DNA of 36,907 nt from Actinomycetes bacterium (GCA_021820105.1 JAKAED010000020.1:1-36907), one strand, 5' to 3'; positions 1 through 9,147 are shown, counted from the stretch's first letter. Notes: generated by a model not told the origin, from the letters alone. A program made the numbers and translations.

Positions 1-280
1 CGAAGCTGTCATCACTGCTCACAAGCAAAGGTTGACAGGTCGCTGGGCGATTCTCGTGAGAAGCCTCTGATTTGCCAGCCGATGCGGTCCGGCACCCGGT
101 TGCTCTCGAGCCGTCGGTCGCCGGTTGAAGCGGCCCCACCTGAGCAGATTCAAGAGCTACCCGTGCGGCGTGGGCCTCTGTTCCTCGTACGATGGAAGCT
201 GTGACAGCACTACAACCAGCGGATCCGGCAACGTGTCCGATGCGGATCGCCCCGCGCGACCAGTCGCTCGTGATCGCGTA

Positions 281-943
281 ATGGGCGACCACCTCATCGT
301 CCTTCACTCATCGGTACGGAGTTGTGCGGGTTACAGCCGCCACGATGCTCCGTCGATCCTGTTGGACGGCTCGTCATTGGCGAGCGACACCGAGCACGGT
401 CGCGCAGTCTCCGCCCAGCTGACCCGCCGCCACGGGACGCTCGAGGAGGCAATCGATGCCGCAATCTTTGCCCTCGCTGCCGCGGGCTTGCCCAAGGGCG
501 TCAACCGCCAGGCTCGCGCGGCGTGCGAGGACTACTTCTATCGCCGGCTCGCCCTGACACCGGAACACAGGTTGGACGGCTCGGCAGAGGTCGTCGAGAC
601 ACTCGAGATGATGCCCGAGCCGATGTTTCGGGCCCTTGAACAGATCGTCGGTTTCGTCGTGGACGGTGAGTACGAGGAGCTCCGGGCCGCATCCGCGAAC
701 CGGCTCAGCGTCGAGGACCTGCGCCGTCGCATCGAGGACGACTGCCCGGAGTCGCTGGTGCTGCCGCCGCGTGAGAGCTACAAGATCGAGGCAATCACCA
801 AATCCGACGATCCTGAGCTGCCCGGCTGGGCGTTCTTCCTTGACCTATGGACCGACAACGGCCCGGCGCGCCTGCACATCGAGGGCGAGCTTGAGGAATC
901 AGGCGCGAACTTCAAAGCAGTTCTGAACGACATACTCCCGTGA
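281..943 (+). CDS. Hypothetical protein with DUF7668-like C-terminus
   Basis: This soluble protein of about 220 aa has no signal peptide or membrane segment. Its C-terminal third (VLPPRESYKIEAI, then WAFFLDLWTDNGPARLHIEG) resembles the DUF7668 pattern, in which a PP-x-x-x-Y element precedes a W-x-x-x-L-D-L-W-T strand and a short charged strand. The function of that family is unknown to me. The preceding part (about residues 55-120) is predicted helical. The frame is open upstream to a TTG at 125 and a GTG at 233. I chose the first ATG because no candidate has a clear Shine-Dalgarno and the extra N-terminus is Ser/Gly-rich and low in complexity. The gene stands alone, with no operon partner within 280 bases. 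The reading frame is well supported; the family name is tentative. Confidence 0.6.
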   Translation: MGDHLIVLHSSVRSCAGYSRHDAPSILLDGSSLASDTEHGRAVSAQLTRRHGTLEEAIDAAIFALAAAGLPKGVNRQARAACEDYFYRRLALTPEHRLDGSAEVVETLEMMPEPMFRALEQIVGFVVDGEYEELRAASANRLSVEDLRRRIEDDCPESLVLPPRESYKIEAITKSDDPELPGWAFFLDLWTDNGPARLHIEGELEESGANFKAVLNDILP

Positions 944-970
944 GTCGGGCTCCTGCTGGGCCCGGCTCAC
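940..970 (+). terminator. Stem-loop overlapping the stop codon of the first gene
   Basis: GTGAG-T-CGGGC pairs with GCCCG-G-CTCAC (11 bp including one T-G wobble) around a 9-nt loop. The TGA stop lies inside the left arm. There is no T-tract, so it is a weak terminator call; it could equally be an mRNA 3'-end structure. Confidence 0.4.
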
Positions 971-1227
971 CAGGCGAGCGCAGCCAAACCGCGCTGACCA
1001 AGCAGCCGACGCTGACCAACGTTTCACGCAGAGCCGCTCGATTGCAAGTCCATTAACGCGGAAAGCCCACCCGTAAGTGGACTCTCGGCCATCAGAAGAT
1101 CAGGCGGCTTTCGCGGGAAGGGGACATTCAGATGAAGGTCTCGCCCTCTGGTTGCCTTCGCTATCTGACCTACCAAGCGTAGCGCACCCGCGTCTAGGTA
1201 GCTGATCTTTCGGCGCTGCTTGAGCGG
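944..1227. other. Intergenic stretch with a 9-bp direct repeat
   Basis: No convincing gene is seen between the first gene and the LysR gene. GCTGACCAA occurs twice in direct orientation (993-1001 and 1011-1019), 18 bp apart start to start. The rest lacks coding bias in any frame and shows no tRNA-like structure. Confidence 0.4.
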
Positions 1228-2154
1228 CTAGAGACCGACGGCCGGTGCCCGTTGTGCGGCTGTCCTCTGGATTGCATCGCTGAGCACGACGGCCGCTGGG
1301 TGTGGTTCGCGGTCGCGCGCCCAGCAGAGTGACAGCGTGCGCGGTGGCACCTCATCGCGCAGAGCCAGACGTCGGAGTCTGGGATCAATCAGCTCTGCGG
1401 CGGACAGCGCACCCAAGCAGGCACAACCGAGCTCATTGGCAACCAGGACCTGAATCATCAGGTTGTCATCCGTCCGGTACACGATGCGCGGGCGGACGCC
1501 ACGTTGCCTCCAAAGCCGCTCCAGGTTGGCCTGAGCGCGCCACCGCTGGTGCCAAGCGATCATGTCCGCACCGTCAAGGGCGGCAAGCGTGATGGAGCTC
1601 GCAGCCGCAATCGGATTGGCCTGATGAGCGATCACAACCCAGGTGTCCTCGAACAGCGGCGTCGTCATCACCCGCTCGTCAGGCTCGACGTTGATGTAGA
1701 GCCCGATGTCAACTTGGCCTTGGTGCAGCTGTTGCGCGAGCGATTCCGAGGTCGCAGCGTTGATCAAAGAGACCTCGATCCCCGGGTTGGTGCGACGGAG
1801 ATAGGCGAGCGGTTCAGCCAACATCGCGCAGGTGCTCTGGGATAGCCCGACTCGAAGCGTCCCGCGCTCACCGGCCAGTGCCGCTCGAATGTCGGCTTCG
1901 AGTGCCTGGTTGGCAGCGATCACTCGCTGCGCATGCTGGTAGACGAGCTCGCCATGCGGGGTCAGACCAATCTTCCCTCGTCCCCCCGGGCGAACGAACA
2001 CCGTCACGCCAAGGCGTCGCTCAATCGCCGCGATCTGATGGGAGACCGCGGACTGTGTGTAGCCCAACGAGCGTGCCGCGGCTCTGAACGAACCAGCGTC
2101 GGCCACCGCCGTAAGCGCCCGCAGTGTGCGCGGGTCGATCAGATCTAAGTTCAC
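1228..2154 (-). CDS. LysR-family transcriptional regulator
   Basis: A 308-aa protein of usual LysR length. The N-terminal winged helix-turn-helix spans about residues 8-65, with the family-typical pattern SFRAAARSLGYTQSAVSHQI followed by IERRLGV and a RVTLTPxG-like wing (IGLTPHGE). The remainder is a periplasmic-binding-like effector domain beginning near GTLRVGLS. The start is GTG. It is transcribed divergently from the MFS transporter gene with only 67 bp between starts, the usual arrangement for a LysR protein controlling its neighbour and itself. The effector is unknown. The gene call is secure; control of the MFS gene is inference from the divergent layout. Confidence 0.93.
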   Translation of the reverse strand: MNLDLIDPRTLRALTAVADAGSFRAAARSLGYTQSAVSHQIAAIERRLGVTVFVRPGGRGKIGLTPHGELVYQHAQRVIAANQALEADIRAALAGERGTLRVGLSQSTCAMLAEPLAYLRRTNPGIEVSLINAATSESLAQQLHQGQVDIGLYINVEPDERVMTTPLFEDTWVVIAHQANPIAAASSITLAALDGADMIAWHQRWRAQANLERLWRQRGVRPRIVYRTDDNLMIQVLVANELGCACLGALSAAELIDPRLRRLALRDEVPPRTLSLCWARDREPHPAAVVLSDAIQRTAAQRAPAVGL

Positions 2155-2186
2155 AGAAATCGATCAAACCTGCCAAAACAGTTCAT

Positions 2187-2215
2187 TTGTGAGAATCATA
2201 ACGTGGCCCTAGATT
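2187..2215 (+). promoter_or_regulatory. Putative sigma70 promoter of the MFS gene, probably leaderless
   Basis: TTGTGA (2187-2192), a 17-bp spacer and TAGATT (2210-2215) lie just before the GTG start at 2222. A start site 7 bp after the -10 box would fall on the GTG itself, so the mRNA may be leaderless. On the other strand TATGAT (2195-2200 complement) could serve lysR, making the two promoters overlap. A TTC-N8-GAA inverted element (2182-2195) sits across the -35 box as a possible LysR site. Confidence 0.45.
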
Positions 2216-2221
2216 GGCGAT

Positions 2222-3760
2222 GTGGCCATTTCCGTCAAGCGAACCTCCGTCGATCACAGGCGGCGTGGGCACGAGTTGCACCTGCGGCGTGTACTGCACC
2301 GTCCCGAGCCATCGCCGGCGATCCGCGGCGACGCTGTAGCGATCCGCAACGCGCTGATCATCGTCGGCCTGGGAGCAACGATGTCGGCAGTGGATGCCAC
2401 TGTCACCAACGTCGCACTCAACACGCTTGAGCACGATCTGCGCGCCTCGGTGGCAAGCGTGCAATGGGTGATCAGCGCGTATCTGCTGGCGGTTGCCGGA
2501 GTCATCCCCGTCAGCGGCTGGGCGTCTCGCCGCTTCGGCGCGCGGCAGGTATACGTGGCCTCGCTGGCGCTTTTCGGGCTGAGCTCAGCGCTGTGCGCGC
2601 TCGCCGGCTCGCTGCAGATGCTCGTCGCCTGCCGGCTGCTTCAGGGCATTGCCGGCGGCATGCTGGTGCCGCTCGGGCAGCTGATCGCCGCGGAAGTTGC
2701 CGGGACGAGCCGCATGGGGAAGATGGTCAGCCGCATCTGGATGTTCAGCTCGATCGGGTCGATGATCGGACCGTCGCTGGGTGGTGCGCTTTTACAAGGA
2801 CTCGGCTGGCGCTGGATCTTCATGATCAACGTGCCGATCAGCCTGATCGCCACTGTCGCGGCGCTGTATCTACTGCCGCAGACACCGAGCCGCCCAGCGG
2901 GGCGGCTCGACATTGGTGGGCTTCTCCGGCTGAGCATCGGCGTCCCCGCGATCGTCTTTGGTCTGACCCAGGCTGAACAGACAGGCAGCCTGATGTCCCC
3001 TAGTGCGCTCCTGCCACTGCTGGCCGGCGTTCTGCTCGGCGCCGACTTCGTTCGCCACGCGCTCCGCTCGGTTCGCCCGCTGCTGAACATACGCCTGTTC
3101 GCCCGACCGACCTTCAGCGCATCCATGTTCGCGATCTTCCTCGTGGACATCGCCTGGTTCGGTGTACTCGTGCTCCTGCCGCTCTGCTTCCAACAGCTCC
3201 GGCACCTTGATCCACTGTCGGCCGGGTTGCTGATGGCACCACAGGGTCTGGGCACAGCGGTCGGGATGTGGCTCTGCGGACGGCTTGGCGATGGTCCCCT
3301 TGCCAGACAGCTCGGCGCGATCGGCGCGTTTGTCCTGGTGGGCACCACGATGCTGCTGGCCGGGTTCGGCGCCAGCTTGTCAACGTTGCTGATCTGCGTC
3401 ACCCTGCTCGTCGCCGGGTTCGGCGCCGGCGTCAGCTGGGTACCCGCCACGGCCGCGAGTTATCTGGGCATGGCGCGTCACGAGATCTCACATGGCTCAC
3501 CGCTGGTTACGGTGACGATGCGGCTGGGCGCCTCGTTCGGTACCGCGCTCGCGGCGGTCATGCTGGAGGCGCAACTACGAGCCCACGCCTTGGTCGCTGA
3601 CCACGTGAGCGCGGCATATCACGCCGTTTTCCAATGGGAAGCGGGTCTCGCACTGGTGGCGGCGCTCGCCTACCTCTACATGTGCCGCGTCGTGACGCGG
3701 ACACCAACCACCGAATCAGCAACGGGCGAACTCAAGCTACCCGTCACTGAGCTCGGTTAG
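2222..3760 (+). CDS. MFS transporter, DHA2 (EmrB/QacA, 14-TM) type
   Basis: A 512-aa inner-membrane proton-coupled transporter. The first membrane segment carries the DHA2-typical LDxTIVNVALP-like sequence as SAVDATVTNVALNTL (about residues 56-70), followed by VQWVISAYLL and the motif-A-like region GWASRRFGARQVY. Motif C-like GSMIGPSLGGALLQ and WRWIFMINVPI follow, all characteristic of 14-TM drug-efflux family members. About 40 basic residues precede the first helix; the GTG start fits a promoter ending 6 bp upstream, but a later start is possible. The divergent LysR gene is its likely regulator. It converges on the dehydratase gene, so it is not in that operon, although export or import of a related sugar or aglycone cannot be excluded. 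Substrate unknown. Confidence 0.9.
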   Translation: MAISVKRTSVDHRRRGHELHLRRVLHRPEPSPAIRGDAVAIRNALIIVGLGATMSAVDATVTNVALNTLEHDLRASVASVQWVISAYLLAVAGVIPVSGWASRRFGARQVYVASLALFGLSSALCALAGSLQMLVACRLLQGIAGGMLVPLGQLIAAEVAGTSRMGKMVSRIWMFSSIGSMIGPSLGGALLQGLGWRWIFMINVPISLIATVAALYLLPQTPSRPAGRLDIGGLLRLSIGVPAIVFGLTQAEQTGSLMSPSALLPLLAGVLLGADFVRHALRSVRPLLNIRLFARPTFSASMFAIFLVDIAWFGVLVLLPLCFQQLRHLDPLSAGLLMAPQGLGTAVGMWLCGRLGDGPLARQLGAIGAFVLVGTTMLLAGFGASLSTLLICVTLLVAGFGAGVSWVPATAASYLGMARHEISHGSPLVTVTMRLGASFGTALAAVMLEAQLRAHALVADHVSAAYHAVFQWEAGLALVAALAYLYMCRVVTRTPTTESATGELKLPVTELG

Positions 3761-3802
3761 CTGCCCTAGAGCCCCGTCATCTAGCTGCCTGAGGAGCACT
3801 GC

Positions 3803-5539
3803 TCAGCCCTCATCGACACGACCGCGGCCGTTGCTGAGCCAGGCTCCGTCAGACGCCGATTCGACCAGCGCGCTGTAGCGCGCCAGCACTCCCCGCGCCG
3901 GCCGCTCGGGAGGCACGTGCGCCGCGAGCCGGGCAGCGAGCTCGGCCGCAGGCACCTCAACGGCCAGTACCCGCCGATCCACGTCGACCGTGATCATCTC
4001 GCCGTCCCGGACAACCGCAAGTGGCCCGCCGCGAGCCGCCTCTGGCGAGACGTGGCCGACCATCAGGCCCCGGGTGGCGCCGGAGAACCGACCGTCGGTG
4101 ACCAGGGTGACCGACTCTCCAAGGCCGGCGCCCACCACGGCGGCGGTGACCGACAGCATCTCGCGCATGCCCGGCCCACCTGCCGGACCCTCGTTGCGGA
4201 TCACCAGCACATTCCCGGGCGCAACCCGCCCGGCGGTGATCGCCGCCACACAACTTGCTTCGTCATCAAACACCTGCGCTGGGCCAACATGCCGACGTCG
4301 CTCAGTTCCAGCCACCTTCGCCACCGCCCCGTCTGGGGCAAGGTTGCCGTGCAGCCCCATCAGACCGCTGCGCGCCTTGAACGGAGCAGCGGCGGCGAAT
4401 GTGATGCGCGCATCTGGAGGCGCCGCGTCGGCCACCGCCGCTGCCAGCGAGGGTCCCTCCACCGTCGGCACGGTCCCGTCGATCAGCTCCGCGGCGATCA
4501 ACTCCCGGATCAGCACGGGCACCCCGCCCGCGTCATCCAGGTCGGTGGCCACAAACTGTCCTGAGGGCGCCATGTTCGCGAGCACCGGGACGCGGTCGCA
4601 GACATCCTCGAGATCCCGCAGGGTCAGAGGCGTGCCCGCCTCACGCGCGATCGCGAGCAGATGTAGGAACCCGTTGGTCGAGCCGCCGCTCGCAGCGATT
4701 CCGGCCATCGCATTACGCAGGCCCCGCGCATCCAGGTAGTCACGCGCGGAGCGCCCACCTCGCAGGCCGGCGGCCAGGACCCCGCAGCGCTCAGCATCGA
4801 CCCGCCGACGATCGAGATCATCTGCCGCCACCAGCGTTGTGCCCAGTGGTGAAAGCCCGAGGAATTCCAGCGCGATTGCCATGGTGGTGGCCGTGAAGTT
4901 GCCAGCACATGCTCCGATCCCGGGGCATGCGGACCGCTCAAGCGCATCGAGCTCGGCCCGCTCCATCATCCCCTGACCGGTCGCACCAACCGCCTCCCAT
5001 ACGTCCTGGATCGTCGCGCGTGTGCCGCGGTGCCGGCCGGCACGCATCGGTCCCCCGTACAGCAGCACCGCCGGCTTGTCGATGCGCGCAAGCGCCATCA
5101 GTGCACCAGGGGTTGTCTTATCGCACCCGACGATGCAAACCATCACGTCAAAGTCGTGAGCGATGTCCATCAGCTCTATGGAATCCGCGATCACCTCGCG
5201 GGACACCAAAGACGCTCGCATGCCGGGAGTCCCCTGACTCTGGTTGTCGGACACCGCGATCGTGTTGAACGGGAGCGGCACGCCGCCCGCAGCAGCGACC
5301 CCGCGCTCGACCGCGGCCGAGAGCTCGCGCTGATTCAGGTTGCAGGGCATGGTCCCGGTCCACGTCGACGCGATACCAACGATCGGGCCGCTCAGCCGGT
5401 CGGGGTCGATCGTCATTGCTCGGAAGTGGGATCGGGCGCCCGCACGCGCGGCGTCGTGGACGAGTCCGGCTCGGGCGGCGGCGCGCTCCAACCGCTCGCG
5501 ATCACCCCGACCAGCGGCGCTCGGAGAGCCACCGGTCAC
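3803..5539 (-). CDS. IlvD/Edd-family dehydratase (dihydroxy-acid or sugar-acid dehydratase-like)
   Basis: Predicted Fe-S hydro-lyase of 578 aa that removes water from a 2,3-dihydroxy acid or an aldonic acid to give a 2-keto acid. Visible family motifs are [11 protein letters not shown] (about 32-42), [12 protein letters not shown] (Cys66), [28 protein letters not shown] (Cys139) and [16 protein letters not shown] (Cys211), which supply the three cluster cysteines expected in the family. The C-terminal swivel domain contains [13 protein letters not shown] and DGRFSG. The [11 protein letters not shown] stretch departs from the DGISMGHEGMR of true branched-chain DHADs, and the neighbours are sugar oxidoreductases, so I favour a sugar-acid substrate. 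The chosen GTG overlaps the preceding short ORF by GTGA; a TTG at 5491 (562 aa) also fits. The frame stays open to 5962, but that extension lacks coding bias. Last gene of the operon. Confidence 0.88.
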   Translation of the reverse strand: MTGGSPSAAGRGDRERLERAAARAGLVHDAARAGARSHFRAMTIDPDRLSGPIVGIASTWTGTMPCNLNQRELSAAVERGVAAAGGVPLPFNTIAVSDNQSQGTPGMRASLVSREVIADSIELMDIAHDFDVMVCIVGCDKTTPGALMALARIDKPAVLLYGGPMRAGRHRGTRATIQDVWEAVGATGQGMMERAELDALERSACPGIGACAGNFTATTMAIALEFLGLSPLGTTLVAADDLDRRRVDAERCGVLAAGLRGGRSARDYLDARGLRNAMAGIAASGGSTNGFLHLLAIAREAGTPLTLRDLEDVCDRVPVLANMAPSGQFVATDLDDAGGVPVLIRELIAAELIDGTVPTVEGPSLAAAVADAAPPDARITFAAAAPFKARSGLMGLHGNLAPDGAVAKVAGTERRRHVGPAQVFDDEASCVAAITAGRVAPGNVLVIRNEGPAGGPGMREMLSVTAAVVGAGLGESVTLVTDGRFSGATRGLMVGHVSPEAARGGPLAVVRDGEMITVDVDRRVLAVEVPAAELAARLAAHVPPERPARGVLARYSALVESASDGAWLSNGRGRVDEG

Positions 5540-5670
5540 CGCGACACCATGCACGGTAGCTCGGCGTAGATCAGCCTGTTCAGATCGCCCGCGAACGCCA
5601 ACTTTCGGGCACGGTCGCGCTCGTCCAGGGTCACCGGTTCCCGGCGGGATCGGAGCATGGCCAATCTCAT
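5536..5670 (-). CDS. 44-aa ORF translationally coupled to the dehydratase gene
   Basis: A short ORF ([13 protein letters not shown]... ending LPCMVSR) starts at an ATG 5-6 nt after a perfect AGGAGG. The ribosome site lies directly behind the stop of the dehydrogenase gene. It ends in a TGA that overlaps the dehydratase GTG (GTGA, 5536-5539). Roughly 84 percent of its codons end in G or C, whereas the overlapping upstream extension of the dehydratase frame shows no such bias. This argues that the short frame is really translated. It is basic, has no membrane segment, and I recognise no family. It could be a small subunit, a coupling peptide for dehydratase translation, or the remnant of a larger gene. 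Confidence 0.55.
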   Translation of the reverse strand: MRLAMLRSRREPVTLDERDRARKLAFAGDLNRLIYAELPCMVSR

Positions 5671-5681
5671 CTATGTCCTCC

Positions 5682-6737
5682 TCAGTCGCTGAAGCACAGG
5701 GTGGCCTTGACGCCGCCGTATTCGAACGCCTCCGAGAAGCGCTCGGGTGGCACGCGGAGCCCCACCATCGCTTCCAGGGCTTCCGGCCAGCGCTGCCGGA
5801 TCTCGTCGAGTCGCACAACCGCCGTCCGCCAGTCATCGAGGTGCGCGTTGACGCTGCCGAACAGCACCCGGTTCTCAAGCACAGCGTCGATGCCCACCAC
5901 GTGACCCGGCAAAGTGAGCTGCTGTGGTCGCGCATCCAGACCGAGGAGACAGCCAACCCCATTGCGGCGAAGCAGGCCCAGAACCGCGAGCATTATCTGA
6001 GCGTCACCCACCGACTCGATAACCAGATCGAATCCTCCGAGCTGGTCTCTCAGCTCAGCGATGGGTACCTGCGCAGAGCTGACGTAGTGGGCACCTGAGG
6101 CAGCAACGAGCCGCCCCTTGAGACTCTCGGGGGCGCTCCTCGACACTGCCCAGACCTCATGCCCGGCAAGCCGCAGCATGTAAGTTGCGAGCATGCCGAT
6201 CGCGCCTGCTCCAAGCACAAGTGTGCGAGTCGGGATCCACGGCTGCCGGCCGCCGACCGCCAGGGCGTGCCGGATGGCACGGGCACTGACCGAAGCCGGT
6301 TCTGCAAGCACCCCGAGTCGCCCGAGTGACGCGGGTACCCGGATGAGCTGAGCTGGATCCTCGATGAGCAGCTCGCGTGCGAATCCGTCTAGCGCGGTGA
6401 TGCCGCGCTCAACGTAGTCACCGGAGTCGCAGGCATCCGGCGAGCCCTCACCACAGGCGAAGCAGCGGCCACATGACCGACGAACCGTCGCAGTGACGAG
6501 ATCGCCCGCCGAGAAGCCGAAACCATCCCGCTCCACTCGACCCAGGAACTCGTGTCCGATGATCAGATCGTTGGCCCCCGCAGGGGCTACGCCGAAGATC
6601 CCTTCGGCGATCTCCCTATCGGTGCCGCACACACCAACCTCGATGGTACGCAGCAACACGCCTTGCCCTGTGGGCTCCGGCACCTCCTCAATCCTCGTCG
6701 ACTCGCGGCGGCCCGCCGTGGTGATCAGGCCCAGCAT
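5682..6737 (-). CDS. Zinc-dependent MDR dehydrogenase, glucose 1-dehydrogenase-like
   Basis: A 351-aa medium-chain dehydrogenase predicted to oxidise an aldose at C1 to the lactone using NAD(P)+. It contains [16 protein letters not shown] and [10 protein letters not shown] near the N-terminus (catalytic zinc Cys and His-Glu), the structural zinc segment [25 protein letters not shown], a Rossmann motif (LGAGAIGML) and a C-terminal half of the Glu_dehyd_C kind. The CGTDRE and GDYVERGI patterns are typical of archaeal and actinobacterial glucose 1-dehydrogenases rather than of ordinary alcohol dehydrogenases. The ATG at 6737 shares one base with the GlcF-like stop (TGATG); a TTG one codon upstream is the alternative. 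The dehydratase downstream could act on the aldonate made here. Which sugar is used cannot be read from the sequence. Confidence 0.87.
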   Translation of the reverse strand: MLGLITTAGRRESTRIEEVPEPTGQGVLLRTIEVGVCGTDREIAEGIFGVAPAGANDLIIGHEFLGRVERDGFGFSAGDLVTATVRRSCGRCFACGEGSPDACDSGDYVERGITALDGFARELLIEDPAQLIRVPASLGRLGVLAEPASVSARAIRHALAVGGRQPWIPTRTLVLGAGAIGMLATYMLRLAGHEVWAVSRSAPESLKGRLVAASGAHYVSSAQVPIAELRDQLGGFDLVIESVGDAQIMLAVLGLLRRNGVGCLLGLDARPQQLTLPGHVVGIDAVLENRVLFGSVNAHLDDWRTAVVRLDEIRQRWPEALEAMVGLRVPPERFSEAFEYGGVKATLCFSD

Positions 6738-7768
6738 CAACTGAGAACCTCAGCAAGGTGAATGGCACGAGTCCGAAGCCGGCGACGGCGGAGCCCGCTC
6801 TGGAGCTGCCGCAGACAGCCTGGGTTGAGAGTCACCACATAGTCGACATCAGCGGCCCTGATCTCGTCAAGCTTGGCGTCGAGGATGCGGCGGCTATCGC
6901 GGGGCCGCAGCAGCGCGTAGGTGCCTGCAGCGCCGCAGCATGCCGAAGCGGACGGCAGCTCCACCACCTCGGCAACCTCCGCCAGCAGGGTTCTAGCCTC
7001 TCGCCAAATACCCATGCCGTTGCGCAGGTGACACGAATCCTGGACGGCGACCCGGAGCCGAGGCCGCGATGGCGTAACGGCCGGCGGATGCTCACCCAGC
7101 CACTCTGACAGCTCGAACACCCTGTCACCGCCGAGCACAGAACCAAGGTGTGCGGCACAGCCACCTGAGGTGGTCAGAATCGTTCCCGGCAGGTCGTAAC
7201 CGAGCTGCACCGCGAGTCGCCGTCCCCGCTCGCGCTCGCCGTTGTGCGCGTGCAGGGCCCCACAGCACCCCTGGTGCGACGAGATGGATGCACCGGGCAC
7301 GAGCGCAGCAGCGGCTCGGCTCACCGACGGAAACAGCGCGCGCTCGAAGCAACCGAGCATCAGGCTGGGTCCCGTGCCCAACCGGCGGCGCGCGTGGCGC
7401 CGCAGGCCCATCAGACGAACCCGCCACGTCTGCGCAGTCGACCAGAGGAGCAGTCGTAACATCGGGGAGCGTCGGCGGCCCTTCCAGCTGTGGTCGCGCC
7501 AGGTCTCGAGCAGCTCCCCGTACCGAACTCCTGCCGGGCACACTGGCTCGCAGGCCCGACAGCCAAGGCAGAAGGACGATTCCTCAAGAGCGGTCGGGTC
7601 GTCATCCGGCAGCGTTCCCTCCTGCAGCGCGCGCATCAGGTTGATCCGTCCCCTTGGGGATGATGCCTCGACCCCGGTGAGACCGTACGTCGGGCAGGCT
7701 GGAAGGCAAAACCCACAGGAGATGCAGCGGTCGAGCAGCTCCGGCTCAAAGATCGATCGCTCGCTCAC
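6737..7768 (-). CDS. GlcF-like Fe-S subunit (two 4Fe-4S motifs plus CCG domains)
   Basis: A 343-aa electron-transfer protein. Two CxxCxxCxxxC 4Fe-4S motifs are visible (Cys15/18/21/25 and Cys67/70/73/77), followed by two CCG-type repeats (HQGCCGALHAHNG and ASACCGAAGTYAL). This is the layout of the glycolate oxidase iron-sulfur subunit GlcF and of LutA-like proteins. Such subunits take electrons from an FAD dehydrogenase and pass them towards the quinone pool at the membrane. The GTG start overlaps the FAD subunit gene by 4 nt (GTGA), so the two are probably made in equal amounts. A GlcE subunit and the usual glycolate genes are missing, so glycolate as substrate is not supported. Confidence 0.92.
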   Translation of the reverse strand: MSERSIFEPELLDRCISCGFCLPACPTYGLTGVEASSPRGRINLMRALQEGTLPDDDPTALEESSFCLGCRACEPVCPAGVRYGELLETWRDHSWKGRRRSPMLRLLLWSTAQTWRVRLMGLRRHARRRLGTGPSLMLGCFERALFPSVSRAAAALVPGASISSHQGCCGALHAHNGERERGRRLAVQLGYDLPGTILTTSGGCAAHLGSVLGGDRVFELSEWLGEHPPAVTPSRPRLRVAVQDSCHLRNGMGIWREARTLLAEVAEVVELPSASACCGAAGTYALLRPRDSRRILDAKLDEIRAADVDYVVTLNPGCLRQLQSGLRRRRLRTRAIHLAEVLS

Positions 7769-9147
7769 GACGCGAGCTTTCCCGGGTTGAGGATGCCGTC
7801 GGGGTCAAACGCGAGCTTGATGCGCCTGAGCAGCTCGATCTGGGCTCTGCCGAGCTGAGACTCCAGGTGGGCGCGCTTGGCCAGGCCGACGCCGTGCTCG
7901 CCGGTGATGGTCCCACCCAGCTCAAGAGCCGCATCGAAGATCTCGCTAAACGCCGTCTCCACTCGCTCGACGACACCGGGGTGCGCCGGGTCGACGACGC
8001 ACGTCGGATGGAGGTTGCCATCACCGGCGTGCCCGAAGGTTCCGATCAGGAGGCCGTGCCTCACGGCGATCTCTTCGATCCGTTCAACCATCTCGGCAAG
8101 CCGACTGCGAGGCACGGTGGCGTCCTCAAGAATCGTCAGCGGCGCCAGGCGTGACAGGGAGGGCAACGCCGCACGGCGAGCTTCCAGCAGCGCAGTGGCC
8201 TCGGTCTCGTCTCGCGCAACACGCGCCTCGATCGCACCCTCCGCGCGACAGGCCACAGCGATCCGTTCAAGGTCGGCGGCCACCACCTCCGGCGTTCCAT
8301 CCTGACCAAACACGAGCAGCGCGCCGGCATCGGCTCTGAGGCCGATGCCGGCGAACTCCTCGACAGTCCGAAGGCAAGTGGAATCCAGAAACTCGAGTGT
8401 CGCCGGGAGTATCCCACTCGCCAGCACGCGGGAGACCGCGGCACCGGCCTCCTTGAGCCTGCTGAAGTACGCCAGTCCGACTCCGGAGGCGAGCGGTGCC
8501 GGAACGAGCCGGAGCGTCAGCTCGGTCAGGATCGCAAGGGTGCCCTCGCTGCCGCAGAGCAGGCGCGCCAGGTCAAAGCCGGCGACGTTCTTGACGACCT
8601 TCCCTCCATAGCGGAGCACCTCTCCGGTCCCAAGGACGGCCTCGCAACCCAACACATAGTCTCGTGTAACTCCGTACTTCAGGCCGCGCAGGCCACCGGC
8701 ACACGTCCCGACGTTCCCACCGATCGTCGAGGTCGTTCGGCTACCCGGGTCGGGCGGGTACAGCAAACCATGCGCCGCCGCTTCCTCGGCAAGGGTCGCG
8801 GTGACCATGCCCGGCTGCACGACGGCGCTCATGTTGCCGGGGTCAAGCTCAATGAGCCGAGCCATTCGCGTCATCACCAGCACGATGCCGCCCAGTTGCG
8901 GAACGGTGGCCCCACAGAGATTCGTGCCGGCCCCACGCACTACGAGCGGGATCCGCTCAGCCCGGGCAATCTTCACGACCCTCTGCACCTGTGCGGTATC
9001 GGCTGGGAAGCACACCGCATCCGCAGCGCCCCGGTGCAGCGGCGTGGCGTCGCGGGCATAGGCTTCGAGGGTCCCAGGATCATCGCGCACATGCTCGGGC
9101 CCGACGACAGCCGCGAGGCGGTCGCGGAGGCTCGTGGTCAGGGTCAT
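7765..9147 (-). CDS. GlcD-like FAD-linked oxidase (2-hydroxyacid dehydrogenase family)
   Basis: A 460-aa flavoprotein of the VAO/PCMH fold. The FAD-binding domain shows PLVVRGAGTNLCGATVP, PPDPGS followed by TIGGNVGTCAGGLRGLKYG, and a VVKNVAGFDLARLLCGSEGT segment. The C-terminal domain ends in the family signature ITGEHGVGLAKR and AFDPDGILNPGKL. Length and motifs match glycolate/D-lactate dehydrogenase GlcD. The histidines of GTFGHAGDGNLHP are the usual metal-site residues of the family. It overlaps its upstream and downstream neighbours by 4 nt each. In this setting it probably oxidises a hydroxyacid or a sugar-derived alcohol made by the pathway and feeds the Fe-S partner. Substrate is inference only. 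Confidence 0.92.
   Translation of the reverse strand: MTLTTSLRDRLAAVVGPEHVRDDPGTLEAYARDATPLHRGAADAVCFPADTAQVQRVVKIARAERIPLVVRGAGTNLCGATVPQLGGIVLVMTRMARLIELDPGNMSAVVQPGMVTATLAEEAAAHGLLYPPDPGSRTTSTIGGNVGTCAGGLRGLKYGVTRDYVLGCEAVLGTGEVLRYGGKVVKNVAGFDLARLLCGSEGTLAILTELTLRLVPAPLASGVGLAYFSRLKEAGAAVSRVLASGILPATLEFLDSTCLRTVEEFAGIGLRADAGALLVFGQDGTPEVVAADLERIAVACRAEGAIEARVARDETEATALLEARRAALPSLSRLAPLTILEDATVPRSRLAEMVERIEEIAVRHGLLIGTFGHAGDGNLHPTCVVDPAHPGVVERVETAFSEIFDAALELGGTITGEHGVGLAKRAHLESQLGRAQIELLRRIKLAFDPDGILNPGKLAS

Noticed and set aside
1-280. Extended N-terminus or separate gene at the window start
   Set aside because: TTG at 125 and GTG at 233 are in frame, but neither has a ribosome site and the added peptide is low in complexity; no other gene is visible there.
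3761-3802. Possible bidirectional terminator between the MFS and dehydratase genes
   Set aside because: Only a 5-bp palindrome (GAGCA-C-TGCTC) without a T-tract; too weak to call.
5540-5962. N-terminal extension of the dehydratase to 719 aa
   Set aside because: The extension overlaps the end of the dehydrogenase gene, lacks third-position G/C bias and has no family similarity; family length is about 560-580 aa.
6737-9147. Glycolate oxidase locus (glcDEF)
   Set aside because: GlcD- and GlcF-like subunits are present, but GlcE, a glycolate permease and a GlcC-type regulator are missing and the operon context is sugar catabolism, so glycolate is not claimed.
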